Shown here: positions 34,343 through 43,630 of the stretch, piece by piece | Numbering within the stretch: the first letter of the stretch is position 1 | How the letters are laid out: each line of letters starts with the position of its first letter | NCBI RefSeq assembly: GCF_010993745.1 | Contig: NZ_WOTN01000003.1 | Span: forward strand, 868,001 to 932,000 | Reading direction: 5' to 3' | DNA from: Fodinicola acaciae | Lineage (GTDB): Bacteria > Actinomycetota > Actinomycetes > Mycobacteriales > HKI-0501 | DNA: 64,000 nucleotides | Made by a program: the position numbers and the translations under genes | The notes under the pieces: generated by a model | Told to the model about the DNA's origin: nothing | Databases searched by the model: none | What the model saw: the letters and a program-made list of their open reading frames with translations, nothing else

Positions 34343-35236
34343 ATGCGCGTATTCGTCACCGGAGCCTCCGGCTGGATCGGCTCAGCGGTCACCGACGAGC
34401 TGCTCACCAACGGCCACCAGGTCGCCGGCCTCGCCCGCTCCGACCAGGCGGCCGCCGCGCTGGCCGCCAAAGGCGCCACGCCTCACCGGGGCGACCTGGA
34501 CGACCTCGACGGCCTGGCCGCCGCGACCGCCGAGGCCGACGCCGTCATCCACCTCGCTTTCAAACACGACTTCTCCGACTTCGCCGGCGCCGGCCGCAGC
34601 GAGCATGCCGCCGTACGACGAATGCTCGACGAGCTCAAAGGCAGCGACCGGCCGTTCCTGATCGCCTCTGGACTGGCCGCCGGCGACCTCGGCCGGCCGC
34701 TGACCGAGGACGACCCGTCGCCGTTCCGCGGCGTCGACTCGATGCGCGGCGGCAGCGAAAACCTCGCACTCGACTACGCCGACCTCGGCGTACGGTCGGT
34801 GGCGCTGCGGTTCTCGCCGAGCGTGCACGGCATGGGTGACCACGGCTTCGTCTCCGTGCTGACGAAGGTCGCGAAGGACCGCGGAGCGGCCGGCCAGGTC
34901 GGCGACGGCTCGCACCGCTGGGCCGCCGTACACCGCTCCGACGCGGCGCGTTTGGTCCGGCTGGCACTGGAAAAAGCGCCGGCCGGCACGCGCGTGCACG
35001 CCGTCGCCGAGGAAGGCGTCCCGACGCGTGACATCGCCGCCGCGATCGGCGATTTCCTCGGCGTACCAACGACGTCTGTCGCTCCGCAGGACGCCGAGTC
35101 GCACTTTGGCTTCATCGGCCACTTTTTCGGCATGGACATCGCCGCCTCCAGCGCGCGTACGCGTGAGCTGTTCGGCTGGACGCCGACCGGTCCGACCCTG
35201 CTGGAGGACATCCGCGCCGGCGCGTACGCGCTCTAA
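34343..35236 (+). CDS. NAD(P)-dependent epimerase/dehydratase-like (extended SDR)
   Basis: A 297-residue protein beginning MRVFVTGASGWIGSAVTDEL, with the TGxxGxxG dinucleotide-binding motif of extended short-chain dehydrogenases. The usual Tyr-x-x-x-Lys is not clear: NLALDYADLG stands where it is expected, so it may be an atypical or NmrA-like member. I chose ATG 34343 because AAAGGACC precedes it; upstream starts fall inside the operator. Possibly repressed by the divergent TetR protein. Confidence 0.82.
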   Translation: MRVFVTGASGWIGSAVTDELLTNGHQVAGLARSDQAAAALAAKGATPHRGDLDDLDGLAAATAEADAVIHLAFKHDFSDFAGAGRSEHAAVRRMLDELKGSDRPFLIASGLAAGDLGRPLTEDDPSPFRGVDSMRGGSENLALDYADLGVRSVALRFSPSVHGMGDHGFVSVLTKVAKDRGAAGQVGDGSHRWAAVHRSDAARLVRLALEKAPAGTRVHAVAEEGVPTRDIAAAIGDFLGVPTTSVAPQDAESHFGFIGHFFGMDIAASSARTRELFGWTPTGPTLLEDIRAGAYAL

Positions 35237-36099
35237 CCGGCCGGTAACGCGGTCGCGAAGGCGAATTTTCGCCGGTATTCGGTCGGCGGGATGCCATATG
35301 TGGCGCGAAATCTGCGTGTGGCGTAGTTGGGATCGGGCCAGCCGACCGCTCGGCCGATCTCGGCGACCGGTGCGTCGGTCGCGGCGAGTCGTACGGCCAT
35401 CTGCTCGGACCGATACTGGGCCAGCCAGCCGAACGGACTGACCCCGAGCTGCCCGGCAAACTGGTGCTGCAGATGGGAGGACGAGACGCCGGCGAGCGCG
35501 GCAAGCTCGGTGGCGGTCCAGGCGCGCGCCGGATCCTGTGCCATCGCAAGCAAAACCGTGCGCGTGGCCGGCGTGACCGTACGACCGGCTGGTGACGCGC
35601 CGGAAGCCGCGCCGGCGAACTCGGCGAAGACACAGCCGAGCAGGCTGCGCAGTTGCAGTGACTGGTTTGCCTCCGGATGAGTGCGGCACAGCGCCAACTG
35701 CTCCAACCAGCAACGGGTCCGATCGGTCGCCGCCGGCGACAACCTGAGCCGCATGTCGCCGGTGCCGAAAAGCAGGTTGGTCAGTCGCGGATGGTCGAGT
35801 ATCCAGGCCACGTCCGCGGCCAGCAGCTCCGGGCCGAGATAGACGTTGAGCACGTCCAGGTCGGCGACGGCGCGATATTCGTGCCAGCTTCCCGGCCGTA
35901 CGGCCACCACGTCGCCGCGCCCGACCCGGCGGTTTCCGTGCCTGGTGCGATAAGTCGCGTGGCCCGAGACGATCACCGCCACCTCACAGAAATCGTGCGC
36001 GTGCGGTGGCACCGGCAGGTCCACCCGGCGCCGGTCACTGTGCAGCGGATACGCGTCGCGCGCGAACACCTGTGTGCGGCGCATCCGCGGAACGCTCAT
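35233..36099 (-). CDS. AraC-family regulator with N-terminal cupin
   Basis: A 288-residue protein: an N-terminal AraC-type cupin (VPPHAHDFCEVAVIVSGHAT) and two C-terminal helix-turn-helices (WTATELAALAGVSSSHLQHQ, PVAEIGRAVGWPDPNYATRR). The order matches sugar- or small-molecule-sensing AraC activators. It converges on the epimerase-like gene with a 4-base overlap and is divergent from the PhyH gene, which could be its target. Confidence 0.88.
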   Translation of the reverse strand: MSVPRMRRTQVFARDAYPLHSDRRRVDLPVPPHAHDFCEVAVIVSGHATYRTRHGNRRVGRGDVVAVRPGSWHEYRAVADLDVLNVYLGPELLAADVAWILDHPRLTNLLFGTGDMRLRLSPAATDRTRCWLEQLALCRTHPEANQSLQLRSLLGCVFAEFAGAASGASPAGRTVTPATRTVLLAMAQDPARAWTATELAALAGVSSSHLQHQFAGQLGVSPFGWLAQYRSEQMAVRLAATDAPVAEIGRAVGWPDPNYATRRFRATYGIPPTEYRRKFAFATALPAG

Positions 36100-36184
36100 G
36101 GCCGAAGTGTACGGAGCAGGATCGTGCTAGTCACCGGCCAGAAGTGTCCTAGCCACCGCGAGCCTACGCATCGACGATGTACCA

Positions 36185-36928
36185 ATGAATCCGCTCACCG
36201 ACAAGATCGTCGCTCGATATCGCGCCGGCGGTTTCGTCCACATCGCCGGCGTGCTGTCACCGGAGGAAGCCGGCCGGTTCCGAAATGCCGCGCGGGCGGC
36301 TTTCGACCGTGAGCGGGGGCTGGATCCGGACAACCAAATGTTCAAGCAGATCGTCAACATCTGGCAGCGCGACGACGTGCTCAGCGAGCTGACTTTCCAT
36401 CGCCGGCTCGCCGAGCTGGCCACCGGGTTGGCCGGCATTCCGTTGCGGATCTGGCACGACCAGCTGCTGATCAAGCGGCCGCACAACCGCACGCCGACCG
36501 AGTTTCACCAGGACGCGCCGTACTGGCCGCATGCGGGCTGCCGGCATTCGCTCTCGGCCTGGGTCGCGTTGGTCGACGTACCGGTCGAGCGGGGCTGCAT
36601 GACTTTCATTCCAGGACAACACGAGCGCCGCGACATCCGGCCGATCGACATCGCCGACGCGCACGACCTTTTCGACGCCGCGCCGGATCTGGCGTACCAG
36701 CCGCGCGTGACCATCCCGCTGCATGCCGGCGATGTCACCTTTCACAACGGCTACACGCCGCACACCGCGAATGCCAACGACACCAACGAATTCCGGTTGG
36801 CACACGTCAACATCTACGTCGATCGCGACCTTCGCTATGACGGGAAACGGCACGTCTGCACCGATCCGCTCGGTCTGGAACCAGGCGTACGCCTCCCGGA
36901 CGACGTCTTTCCACCTGTCCCGCGCTGA
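36185..36928 (+). CDS. Phytanoyl-CoA dioxygenase (PhyH) family protein
   Basis: A 247-residue Fe(II)/2-oxoglutarate oxygenase. TEFHQDAPYWP gives the HxD metal pair and FHNGYTPHTAN the distal histidine. Bacterial PhyH proteins hydroxylate varied small molecules, including ectoine, halogenation-type and antibiotic precursors; this substrate is unknown. It starts 86 bases from the divergent AraC gene. Its last 94 bases overlap the tail of the convergent LysR gene. Confidence 0.85.
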   Translation: MNPLTDKIVARYRAGGFVHIAGVLSPEEAGRFRNAARAAFDRERGLDPDNQMFKQIVNIWQRDDVLSELTFHRRLAELATGLAGIPLRIWHDQLLIKRPHNRTPTEFHQDAPYWPHAGCRHSLSAWVALVDVPVERGCMTFIPGQHERRDIRPIDIADAHDLFDAAPDLAYQPRVTIPLHAGDVTFHNGYTPHTANANDTNEFRLAHVNIYVDRDLRYDGKRHVCTDPLGLEPGVRLPDDVFPPVPR

Positions 36929-37839
36929 GGAGTCGTCCGCTCACCGAGGATGTCCCGAGCGACGCTGACAAACTGGTCGTTGCGCGGGTTTTTCCTTGAC
37001 CGCGGCCACATCAACGCCGAGGTGAGCGCGGGCAGGTCGACGATCCGGCGATAGACGATGCCGGGCTCGCCGAAATAGCTGTCGAACGACGGTACGGTCG
37101 GATGGACGACCTTACCCAACGCCACCAGCGCGGCGACCTCGTACGGCCGGACCGGGCTGGCGTCGATCCGGTTCAGCGGCCGGCCCGCCGGCGTCACCGG
37201 CGGCACGAAAGCCTCCATCACCGACCGAGGCACACCCGCGCAGTCGGTCACCGGATAGGCGGCGACATCCTCGATGGACACCGTGTCGCGAGTGGCCAGC
37301 GGATGACTGGCCGCGACCGCGACCACCCGCTCGTCACGTGTCAGGACCGGGCCGACGACCAGGTCGGCCTCGTCCAACGGCTGCCGGATCGCCAGCAGAT
37401 CGACGTCACCGTCGCGCAGCCGCGCCAGCGGGTCGTCCGCGTGCGGGATGTCGCGGACGATCGCCTCACAGTCCGGATGGCGCCGCTCGAACTCCTCGAC
37501 GATCGCCAGCAGATGCGGTCCGGCTGCGCAGGGCTCGAAAACACCGAGCACCAGCCGGTGCGGCTCGGCCGCGTTGTCCGCACTTTCCCGCAGGACGACG
37601 GCCAGCTGACCGTACGCCTCGGTGACCCGCCCGAGAAACCGCTGTCCGTCGGCGGTCAACGCGACCGTCCGGCTGGTACGCCGCACCAGCTGCCGGCCGA
37701 GCTTGCGCTCCAGCTGCCGCAGGCTCTGGCTGACCCTCGCCTGGGTCAGGCCCAGCCGCTGCGCGGTGCGGGTGAAATGCAGCTCCTGTGCCAGGGCCAG
37801 GAAAACGCGGATCTCCCGGAGCTCGATCGACTCCCACAT
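36835..37839 (-). CDS. LysR-family transcriptional regulator
   Basis: A 334-residue protein. N-terminal winged helix (FLALAQELHFTRTAQRLGLT, QARVSQSLRQLERKLG) and a co-inducer domain to about residue 300. The last 30 residues are Arg/Gly/Ser-rich and overlap the PhyH gene in antisense, so the stop may once have lain earlier. I chose ATG 37839; the longer frame runs through the MBL gene. It is divergent from the MBL hydrolase; GC-rich dyads such as ATCGC-T-GCGAT in the 125-base gap may be its sites. Confidence 0.87.
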   Translation of the reverse strand: MWESIELREIRVFLALAQELHFTRTAQRLGLTQARVSQSLRQLERKLGRQLVRRTSRTVALTADGQRFLGRVTEAYGQLAVVLRESADNAAEPHRLVLGVFEPCAAGPHLLAIVEEFERRHPDCEAIVRDIPHADDPLARLRDGDVDLLAIRQPLDEADLVVGPVLTRDERVVAVAASHPLATRDTVSIEDVAAYPVTDCAGVPRSVMEAFVPPVTPAGRPLNRIDASPVRPYEVAALVALGKVVHPTVPSFDSYFGEPGIVYRRIVDLPALTSALMWPRSRKNPRNDQFVSVARDILGERTTPQRGTGGKTSSGRRTPGSRPSGSVQTCRFPS

Positions 37840-37964
37840 CGCCGACACGCTACCCGCTGGACGATCAGTCGCGCTTATCGCTGCGATCCGCGATCGCCCG
37901 TTGATCCAGCGAGATCGCGGCTGGCAGTCTCTACGGCGGCTGTGGACCCAGACGAGGAGAGTGC

Positions 37965-38957
37965 ATGAACGAGCCCGCGCCAGGCCGGTTGGTCGACGCG
38001 TCCTGTACGCGCCGAGTGCTGCTCGCCGGCCTGGTCGCCGCGGCGGCGGCCGGTTGTGCGCATACGACGGCTCAACCGGAGGCCTCGACGGTCGACCGGT
38101 ATGCCTCCGCCAATCCGGGGTCGGTGAACGTGTTCTGGCTGCGTACGCCGCGCGGCTTGGTCGTGGTCGACACCGGTCGCGCGCTGTCCGACGCACGGAA
38201 GGCACTCGCGCGGATCCGCCAGACCGGCCGGCCGGTCTCCGCGATCCTGATCACGCACTCGCATCCCGACCACGTCGGCGGGATCGGCGTCTTCCACGAG
38301 GCCTTCCCGAACGCGCCAATCTACGCCTCGCGCGCGACCGCCGAGATCATGCGCACCGATCCGCTCGGCTTCTACCCGCTCACCCGCCAGGGTCTGGGGT
38401 CGGACTATCCGGCGACGATCACCCAACCGACCCGGCTCTTCGGCGCCGGCGCGACGATCACGGTCGACGGCGTCAGCTTCCAGACGGCGCAGTTCGGACC
38501 TGGCGAGTCGGAATCGGCGACCGCCTACTACGAGCCGGTGAGCCGTTCGCTGTTTCCCGGTGACCTGATCTGCAACAAGGCGACGCCTGCGCTGCTGGAG
38601 GGACACAGCTGCGGCTGGCTGACCAACCTCGACCAGCTGCAGCGGCGTTTCCCGCAGGCGAAGACGAGCTATCACGGCCATGGCGCGCCGGCCGACGCGC
38701 GTACGCTCATCAACACGCAACGCGCCTACATCCAGCGGCTTCGCGCACTCGTCCAGCAGGCGACGGCGGCCGGCTCGCTCGACGGCGTACGCATCACCCC
38801 GGCCGAGCAACAGTCGATCCTGGCCGCGGTCAACAGCAGCTATCCCAACTATCCGTCGGTCGCGTCGATCCCGGACATGCCGCAGCGCAACATCGCCGCG
38901 GTCGCCGGCGAACTCACCAAGACCGCCGGCCAGACCCACTGCTGCTGCGGATCCTGA
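37965..38957 (+). CDS. Secreted MBL-fold metallo-hydrolase (lipoprotein-like)
   Basis: A 330-residue protein. The N-terminus has a hydrophobic core ending AAAAAGCAH, a possible lipobox, so it should be exported. The MBL motif THSHPDHVGG gives the two-metal site; later ligands include the Asp of FPGDLI and the His of SYHGHG. The end HCCCGS is unusual. Substrate unknown; relatives include lactonases and other esterases. Probably controlled by the divergent LysR protein. Confidence 0.85.
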   Translation: MNEPAPGRLVDASCTRRVLLAGLVAAAAAGCAHTTAQPEASTVDRYASANPGSVNVFWLRTPRGLVVVDTGRALSDARKALARIRQTGRPVSAILITHSHPDHVGGIGVFHEAFPNAPIYASRATAEIMRTDPLGFYPLTRQGLGSDYPATITQPTRLFGAGATITVDGVSFQTAQFGPGESESATAYYEPVSRSLFPGDLICNKATPALLEGHSCGWLTNLDQLQRRFPQAKTSYHGHGAPADARTLINTQRAYIQRLRALVQQATAAGSLDGVRITPAEQQSILAAVNSSYPNYPSVASIPDMPQRNIAAVAGELTKTAGQTHCCCGS

Positions 38958-38999
38958 CCATGTCCACGCCGACCGTCAGACGTTGAAGCGGAACGTTGA

Positions 39000-39221
39000 C
39001 TATAAGGCTGCCACCAGCTCAAGCGACGTCTGACGTGAACGAAACCAGCACAGAACCAGCACGGTCCCGCAGTCAGCACATACGCGGACGCCGTCGGACT
39101 GGACGTAGCGGTCACCTTTGCCGTAGAAACACGCTGGTAAGTCGGCCTGTTCGAGCTGGTCCCGATGGTCTCGAACGATTCGCAGCCTAGATGCTTCGTC
39201 ACCATGAGTAACGAGACGCAA
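39000..39221 (-). CDS. Small putative zinc-ribbon protein (uncertain)
   Basis: 73 codons from a TTG, encoding ACFYGKGDRYVQSDGVRVCA then DCGTVL, with a Cys pair that could bind zinc. Codon use is fairly GC-rich at third positions, which supports coding, but there is no clear ribosome-binding site. It lies directly downstream of a truncated paralog (39225-39431) on the same strand. No family recognised. Confidence 0.3.
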   Translation of the reverse strand: MRLVTHGDEASRLRIVRDHRDQLEQADLPACFYGKGDRYVQSDGVRVCADCGTVLVLCWFRSRQTSLELVAAL

Positions 39222-39224
39222 TCG

Positions 39225-39431
39225 CTACTCGTCTGGCTGGGAGATCCGTTGTAGCGCGTCGCATGAGCTGAACAGCCTGATGCCGTTCTCTGTGAGTCCG
39301 GCCCAGTACGGATGGTCCATCAGCTCGGCCTTCAAGCGTGTCCAGCGCTCCCAGGCAGCCTCTCGCTCAGCCGCATCGGTCCGAACGTATCGGTGACCCG
39401 GCTGATGTTCGACCGGAGCGGTCTGCGTGTG
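39225..39431 (-). pseudogene. Truncated paralog of the 39427-39777 gene
   Basis: On the minus strand the open frame (no start codon) encodes AAWERWTRLKAELMDHPYWA followed by GL and ends ALQRISQPDE. The plus-strand neighbour has AAWERWRVIAERLLDHPYWA followed by GV and ends ALQRLARHGE. The N-terminal half is missing, and an in-frame TGA stands just upstream. The two copies are head to head. Confidence 0.65.
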
Positions 39432-39777
39432 TCATGAGGTGGTTGACTTCTGGCTGGTCAAGGCTAGATTCGAACATGTGTCCGATGGCGACTGGAGCTT
39501 TCCCGCTGACCTGGTGGCCCTACGCGTCGCGTTCATCAAGGCTGAGGCCGACACCGCCGCGGTCGCCGCCGAAGGGCCAGCGTCTGCGGACGTGCTCGCG
39601 GGACAGGCAGTCGATGATTCGGCGTACGCGGTGCGACTTCACGCCGCCTGGGAACGCTGGCGGGTGATCGCTGAACGGTTGCTCGATCACCCGTACTGGG
39701 CTGGCGTACCGAAGGACCGGCGGGTCGACGCGCGGGAAGCTCTGCAGCGGTTGGCGCGGCATGGTGAGAGTCGATGA
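39427..39777 (+). CDS. Hypothetical protein with WERW...DHPYWAG motif
   Basis: A 116-residue protein from a GTG start, with no signal peptide, mainly helical by composition. I recognise no family. The C-terminal motif AAWERWRVIAERLLDHPYWA is repeated in the truncated inverted paralog just upstream, which shows that it is a real conserved protein. It overlaps the next gene by 17 bases, so the two form a translationally coupled pair beside the integrase. Confidence 0.55.
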   Translation: MCHEVVDFWLVKARFEHVSDGDWSFPADLVALRVAFIKAEADTAAVAAEGPASADVLAGQAVDDSAYAVRLHAAWERWRVIAERLLDHPYWAGVPKDRRVDAREALQRLARHGESR

Positions 39778-40462
39778 CGGGGTCGGCTTCACGACCGCGA
39801 CCGCCAACTATGAGACCGCGCTCGCCGCGTACGTCCGCGCGGTGAACGCCTTGGACATGATTGGCTTGCCGTTGTGTCTGGCCGATCCGCCTTACCTGAC
39901 ACGACCATGGAGCGAACCGCAGTTCCAGTCCGTCCGGGCCGTGTACCAGACACTCGGTCGGTTGCTAATCACGCGACGTGCCTTCGAGGCAACCAGGATC
40001 GCCACCTTCAACAACAGCGACCGGCCACGCCAAGCGCCGGTCTCGTCACCGCGCGGGTCGGCCGGCCTGGTCGGCCCTTTCCAGCCTGGTCGGACGCCAG
40101 CGACCTCCGGCTTACCCATCCCCGCACCGGTCGTTGACCTGGTCGCCAACCTCGCCGGCCCGGCCGGCGCGTACGAGCAGGCTTTGACCGCGTACCTCGC
40201 GGCTTCATGGCGCCGCAAGCTTGCCGGCACTCCGTTAGGGGTGCTGACGCCGGCGCACACCACGCCGATCTGGACGGACGAACACGTCCGCGCGACCGTC
40301 ACCTACCGCGAGGCGCTGTGCCGGCTCGGCGTCGCGCGTCGGAAATTTGAGCAAACGCAGGCGCCGATCATCGCTGCCATCCGCGCCAGCGTCGCCGAGA
40401 AGGCCACGGCCGCGCGGCGTGAGCGATACCGCGCCGAAGACGCGGCCGACCAGCCGTACTAG
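39761..40462 (+). CDS. Hypothetical protein with internal tandem duplication
   Basis: A 233-residue protein built from two similar halves. The first runs YETALAAYVRAVNAL...RPWSEPQFQSV...LGRLLITRRAFEAT; the second runs YEQALTAYLAASWRR...TPIWTDEHVRA...LCRLGVARRKFEQT. A Pro/Gly-rich linker (about 95-125) joins them. Helical, without signal peptide or membrane segment. No known domain recognised. It overlaps the upstream gene and ends 120 bases before the convergent integrase. Confidence 0.55.
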   Translation: MVRVDDGVGFTTATANYETALAAYVRAVNALDMIGLPLCLADPPYLTRPWSEPQFQSVRAVYQTLGRLLITRRAFEATRIATFNNSDRPRQAPVSSPRGSAGLVGPFQPGRTPATSGLPIPAPVVDLVANLAGPAGAYEQALTAYLAASWRRKLAGTPLGVLTPAHTTPIWTDEHVRATVTYREALCRLGVARRKFEQTQAPIIAAIRASVAEKATAARRERYRAEDAADQPY

Positions 40463-40582
40463 GCCGACTCGAACCGTTGCACGGAATCTCTGTCCTGCAG
40501 CTGCCAGGCGCTGAAGTCCCGCGGCATCGCCAGCCGGTTGCAGAGTGCAAACGCCCCAGCCTGTTTGCGAGAACGCCAAGCC

Positions 40583-41863
40583 TTACGCGGCTCCTTCGCA
40601 GTCATCTACCTCGATCGGTGCGCAACTCCTAGCGTCTACTACGGCGGGCCGCATCGCCTTCTGCATGACGTCGCGGCAGCGGTTCCAGGCGCCAGGCACC
40701 AGGTGTCCGTAGATGTCGACGGTGGTCTTGATCGACTTGTGCCCGAGCCAGCTTGAGACCTCGTGGATCGGAATGCCGTTAGCAAGTGCAGTTGACGCGA
40801 AGAAGTGGCGGAGGCTGTGAGGGGTGTACTTCGGTTTGCCGTTCGCGAGGATCAGTCCTGCCGCCTTACACGCCTTCTTGAAATGATAGCTGTACGTTGT
40901 CGCGGTGGGCATGGTGCCCTTGCCTCGTTCACGAGGCGCAAAGAAGACGTCCAACTGCCGGTCCTTGTCAGCTTTATCCTTGAAGGTGACAGGGATCGGC
41001 GCCAAATGTTCTACGTGATCGTCGATTTCTTCGTCGAGGAACGGGGCGATAGGTATATCTCGGTACTCGCCTTCTGACCGGTGTTTCAGCGGAACGAATG
41101 TGGTTCGACAGTCGCCACGATTTGCCTTCGCGCTGACCTGCCAGCGAATGCGAATGAAATCCTGGCGTCGGCATTCGCTCGCGAATGCGAGTGTCTCGCT
41201 GATCCTCAGACCTGCGCCGCTCTGCAGGTAGACGGTGAGCCGATACTGAGACGAGATGTGCGCCGCGAGGAGTTCGACTTCCTTCAGCGTCGGGATCTCG
41301 TCCTCATCGACAGCAAGGGTGCTGGTCCTCGAGATCCGTACGCCCGCAGCCGGGTTCTCGGGAATGATCCTCTCGGCGACAGCCGCTTCAAGCATGGCTG
41401 TCACAAATTTCATTCGATCGTTGATCGTCGATGCGGCGAGCCCTTTGCCTTTCTGATGCAGAGAAGAGACAAATCGCTCAAAGTCCGTTCTTGCTAAACC
41501 AGCGAGAGTCTTACGCCCAAGATGTGGTATGAGATGATTCTCTGCGAAGCCTTCGTAATTCCGAATAGTCCCCTCGGCAAGGACCTGAAGTTCGAGCCAT
41601 TCCTTCGCCCACACCCGCAGTGTTTTTGTGCCGCGCTGCGGGTCAAGGTAGATCCCCATACCTTTGTCATGCTCGGCCTTCGTGGCGAATGCGTCGGCCC
41701 CGTCATGCCCGGTCTTCTTCGCAAAGGTCTTCTCGCGTTGACGTGCAGTTCGACCTCCCGGTTCTCGATATCGAACCGTCCAGGGATGACCACATCGCGT
41801 GCTCTCGCAAGGGTAATGTGAGTTGCGTTCGTCGGTTTTGCATTTCTGAAATACGCTCGCCAT
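40583..41863 (-). CDS. Tyrosine-type site-specific integrase
   Basis: A 426-residue phage/ICE-type recombinase. The N-terminal Arm-binding region (HPWTVRYREPGG) precedes a SAM-like core-binding domain and a catalytic domain with Arg (SGAGLRISE), His-x-x-Arg (HSLRHFFAS), His (SWLGHKSIKTT) and Tyr (VDIYGHL). It lies next to an excisionase-like gene as in integrative elements. Local GC is lower than in the flanks. I found no attachment-site duplication or intact tRNA by eye. Confidence 0.92.
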   Translation of the reverse strand: MASVFQKCKTDERNSHYPCESTRCGHPWTVRYREPGGRTARQREKTFAKKTGHDGADAFATKAEHDKGMGIYLDPQRGTKTLRVWAKEWLELQVLAEGTIRNYEGFAENHLIPHLGRKTLAGLARTDFERFVSSLHQKGKGLAASTINDRMKFVTAMLEAAVAERIIPENPAAGVRISRTSTLAVDEDEIPTLKEVELLAAHISSQYRLTVYLQSGAGLRISETLAFASECRRQDFIRIRWQVSAKANRGDCRTTFVPLKHRSEGEYRDIPIAPFLDEEIDDHVEHLAPIPVTFKDKADKDRQLDVFFAPRERGKGTMPTATTYSYHFKKACKAAGLILANGKPKYTPHSLRHFFASTALANGIPIHEVSSWLGHKSIKTTVDIYGHLVPGAWNRCRDVMQKAMRPAVVDARSCAPIEVDDCEGAA

Positions 41864-41874
41864 CTCTCCCCCAA

Positions 41875-42054
41875 TCAGTCGTAGTTGCGATCGAGGTAGG
41901 CGACAATGTCTCGCTCGCGGAAGCGAAGCAGGCGACCAACCTTCTGCGCCTTCAACCCCCAGTGTCGATACTTGTTCTTGATGGTCGCCTCGCTAACCTT
42001 CAACCAATCGGCGACCTCCGCTGGGGTAAGGATCGTGTTGCTACCACCGCGCAT
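41875..42054 (-). CDS. Excisionase-like helix-turn-helix protein
   Basis: 59 residues: ILTPAEVADWLKVSEATIKN followed by KYRHWGLKAQKVGRLLRFRE, the HTH_17/MerR-like fold of excisionases (Xis/AlpA). It lies 11 bases upstream of the integrase on the same strand and should direct excision and control int. I chose ATG 42054 (GAAAGGA ahead, GC-rich codons); ATG 42192 also has a GAGGGAG ahead and would add 46 residues with weaker codon bias. Confidence 0.8.
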   Translation of the reverse strand: MRGGSNTILTPAEVADWLKVSEATIKNKYRHWGLKAQKVGRLLRFRERDIVAYLDRNYD

Positions 42055-42192
42055 TGGTGATCCTTTCGTCGCACGCCGCCGGTCTTGTTGTGAAAGGCTC
42101 GTCGTGACCTCGGTTCCGCGCGAACGCGACCCCGCGACACCGACTCTGCCGACGATGTCGCTATCGGAAACAGCCGTGGATTCTCTTGCCAT

Positions 42193-43227
42193 ACCACTCC
42201 CTCAAGAGAAACGAGGAATTCTCGGCGCTAGCTCACCACGAAAGACGCAGTCGCGTTGCGAGGGGGTGTATCGAATTTTCACCCTCGCCACTGCTGACAT
42301 CTACCGTACTGAGCCAAATATGGATGTGCCAAGACCAAACTGCCGCAGCCTTAGCAATCGGCGTTCGGATCCAAAATCGAGGAATCGCCGGGTACGACAT
42401 GAGACGACCGTCGACAGCAGCGGCCACGCTCGACTTCTTCTTTCGCTCCCGGTGCTGCTGCGGCGGTCGAGGTAATGTCGATCCAGCACTCCGGCGCCGG
42501 CGACGGCGGTACGATCGGCACCGGCGGGTTGGTACGCCATTCGCCGCCGGTCGACCGGCGGCGGTCCGCAGGGTTTAGCGGCGGTCTGGATCGAGCAGTG
42601 CATCGGGTTCAGTTGACGACGGCGTCGCCGGTGCCCGCAGGCATTGACGCGCGCTTTGCTTAAACGGTGAATATGGGCGTGGCCGACATGGCTCGTTGCT
42701 GCCGAGGGCGCGCACGGACTGCCGTCCTGGTTGACGTGGGGGAATTTGAGTGACGTGTCATTGCCGCCTGCTTTCGTCAGCGCGGGACGCGGTCGCGCGC
42801 AAAGTTGCTGTCCTCACCTAACAAATGCGTGCCGAAACGCGAAAATGGCGAAGGCGGATCTGAAACTTTCTCAACATGGTCGAACCCGTGGCGCTGCGGT
42901 TGCGCCGGATCATCGGCCAGGAGATTGTGTCCTGCGGCGCTGACCTGCAGACTCGGGACGAGTGGAACCACGAGTCGGCTGCCGCCTGCCGCGGCAGGCT
43001 TCGAGCAAACCGGCCAAGCGAGAGACAGCCGTCGCCGAACGGCGCCGCTGGTGGCCGCGCTCTAGACCGACGTTGTATGGACGCATACGGCGCAGTTGCA
43101 TCGTATCGGCGCCAGAATGCATCAGGTACCCGCCGACGCAACATCCAGCCGTGTCAGCGTTTGGTCTCTGCTCCGGCGGTATCGGTCGCGCGAATCAACC
43201 GCCGTCTCCGACCTCCGGCGGTGGGCT
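42193..43227. other. Island DNA without an intact gene
   Basis: About 1 kb with only short overlapping frames on both strands, none with a family motif, a good ribosome-binding site or steady third-position GC. GC content is mixed. It probably holds remains of element genes. No terminal repeats or tRNA pieces were recognised. Confidence 0.5.
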
Positions 43228-43630
43228 TCAGCCCGTCCGGCGTACGCGGATGCTGGCCGCCGCTGGTGGTTCGGCGGTCTCGGCGGGTGCAGCGGCGGTA
43301 TCGGCGTCGCGAAGAAAGCTGTCGGGCTCAGGCAGCCCGGACTGGTGGAGAATTGCGGGTGATACCCCGCCGTTGATCAGAACCTCGTACTTCGCGGAGT
43401 AGGCGGTGAGGGCCTTCTGTGCGGGCCTTTGCGTGGACGTCTTCCAGCTTGGCCCGTTCTTTGTCGTAGCCCTCGTGGAGCATGGTGAGCCGTTTGGCGT
43501 AGTCATCGGCGACGGCGGCGTACGTGTCGAGCGCGGCGCCGGCGGCGTCGACTTGCGACAGTTGGCGGCTCATGGGGCGTTCCGCACGCTGCCGGTACGA
43601 GGTGCGTCCTTTGCCTTTCGAGGTGGACAT
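43228..43630 (-). pseudogene. Frameshifted paralog of the small gene at 61509
   Basis: It begins MSTSKGKGRTSYRQRAERPM after a good AAAGGGAC site and reads in one frame to KLEDVHAKAR. The match to the intact protein at 61509-61859 then continues in the neighbouring frame: QKALTAYSAKYEVLINGGVS, PAILHQSGLPEPD, against NKAKDAYTRKYESATKGVST, TVLRQSGLPTPD. The frame changes near 43415-43425. Either the gene is broken or the sequence has an indel there. Confidence 0.65.

Noticed and set aside
40463-40500. tRNA-like piece (GGTTCGAGTC on the minus strand) just after the integrase
   Set aside because: The T-loop core is present but the flanking bases do not pair into a T-stem, and no anticodon or acceptor arm can be drawn. 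It may be an attachment-site relic, but I cannot support that.
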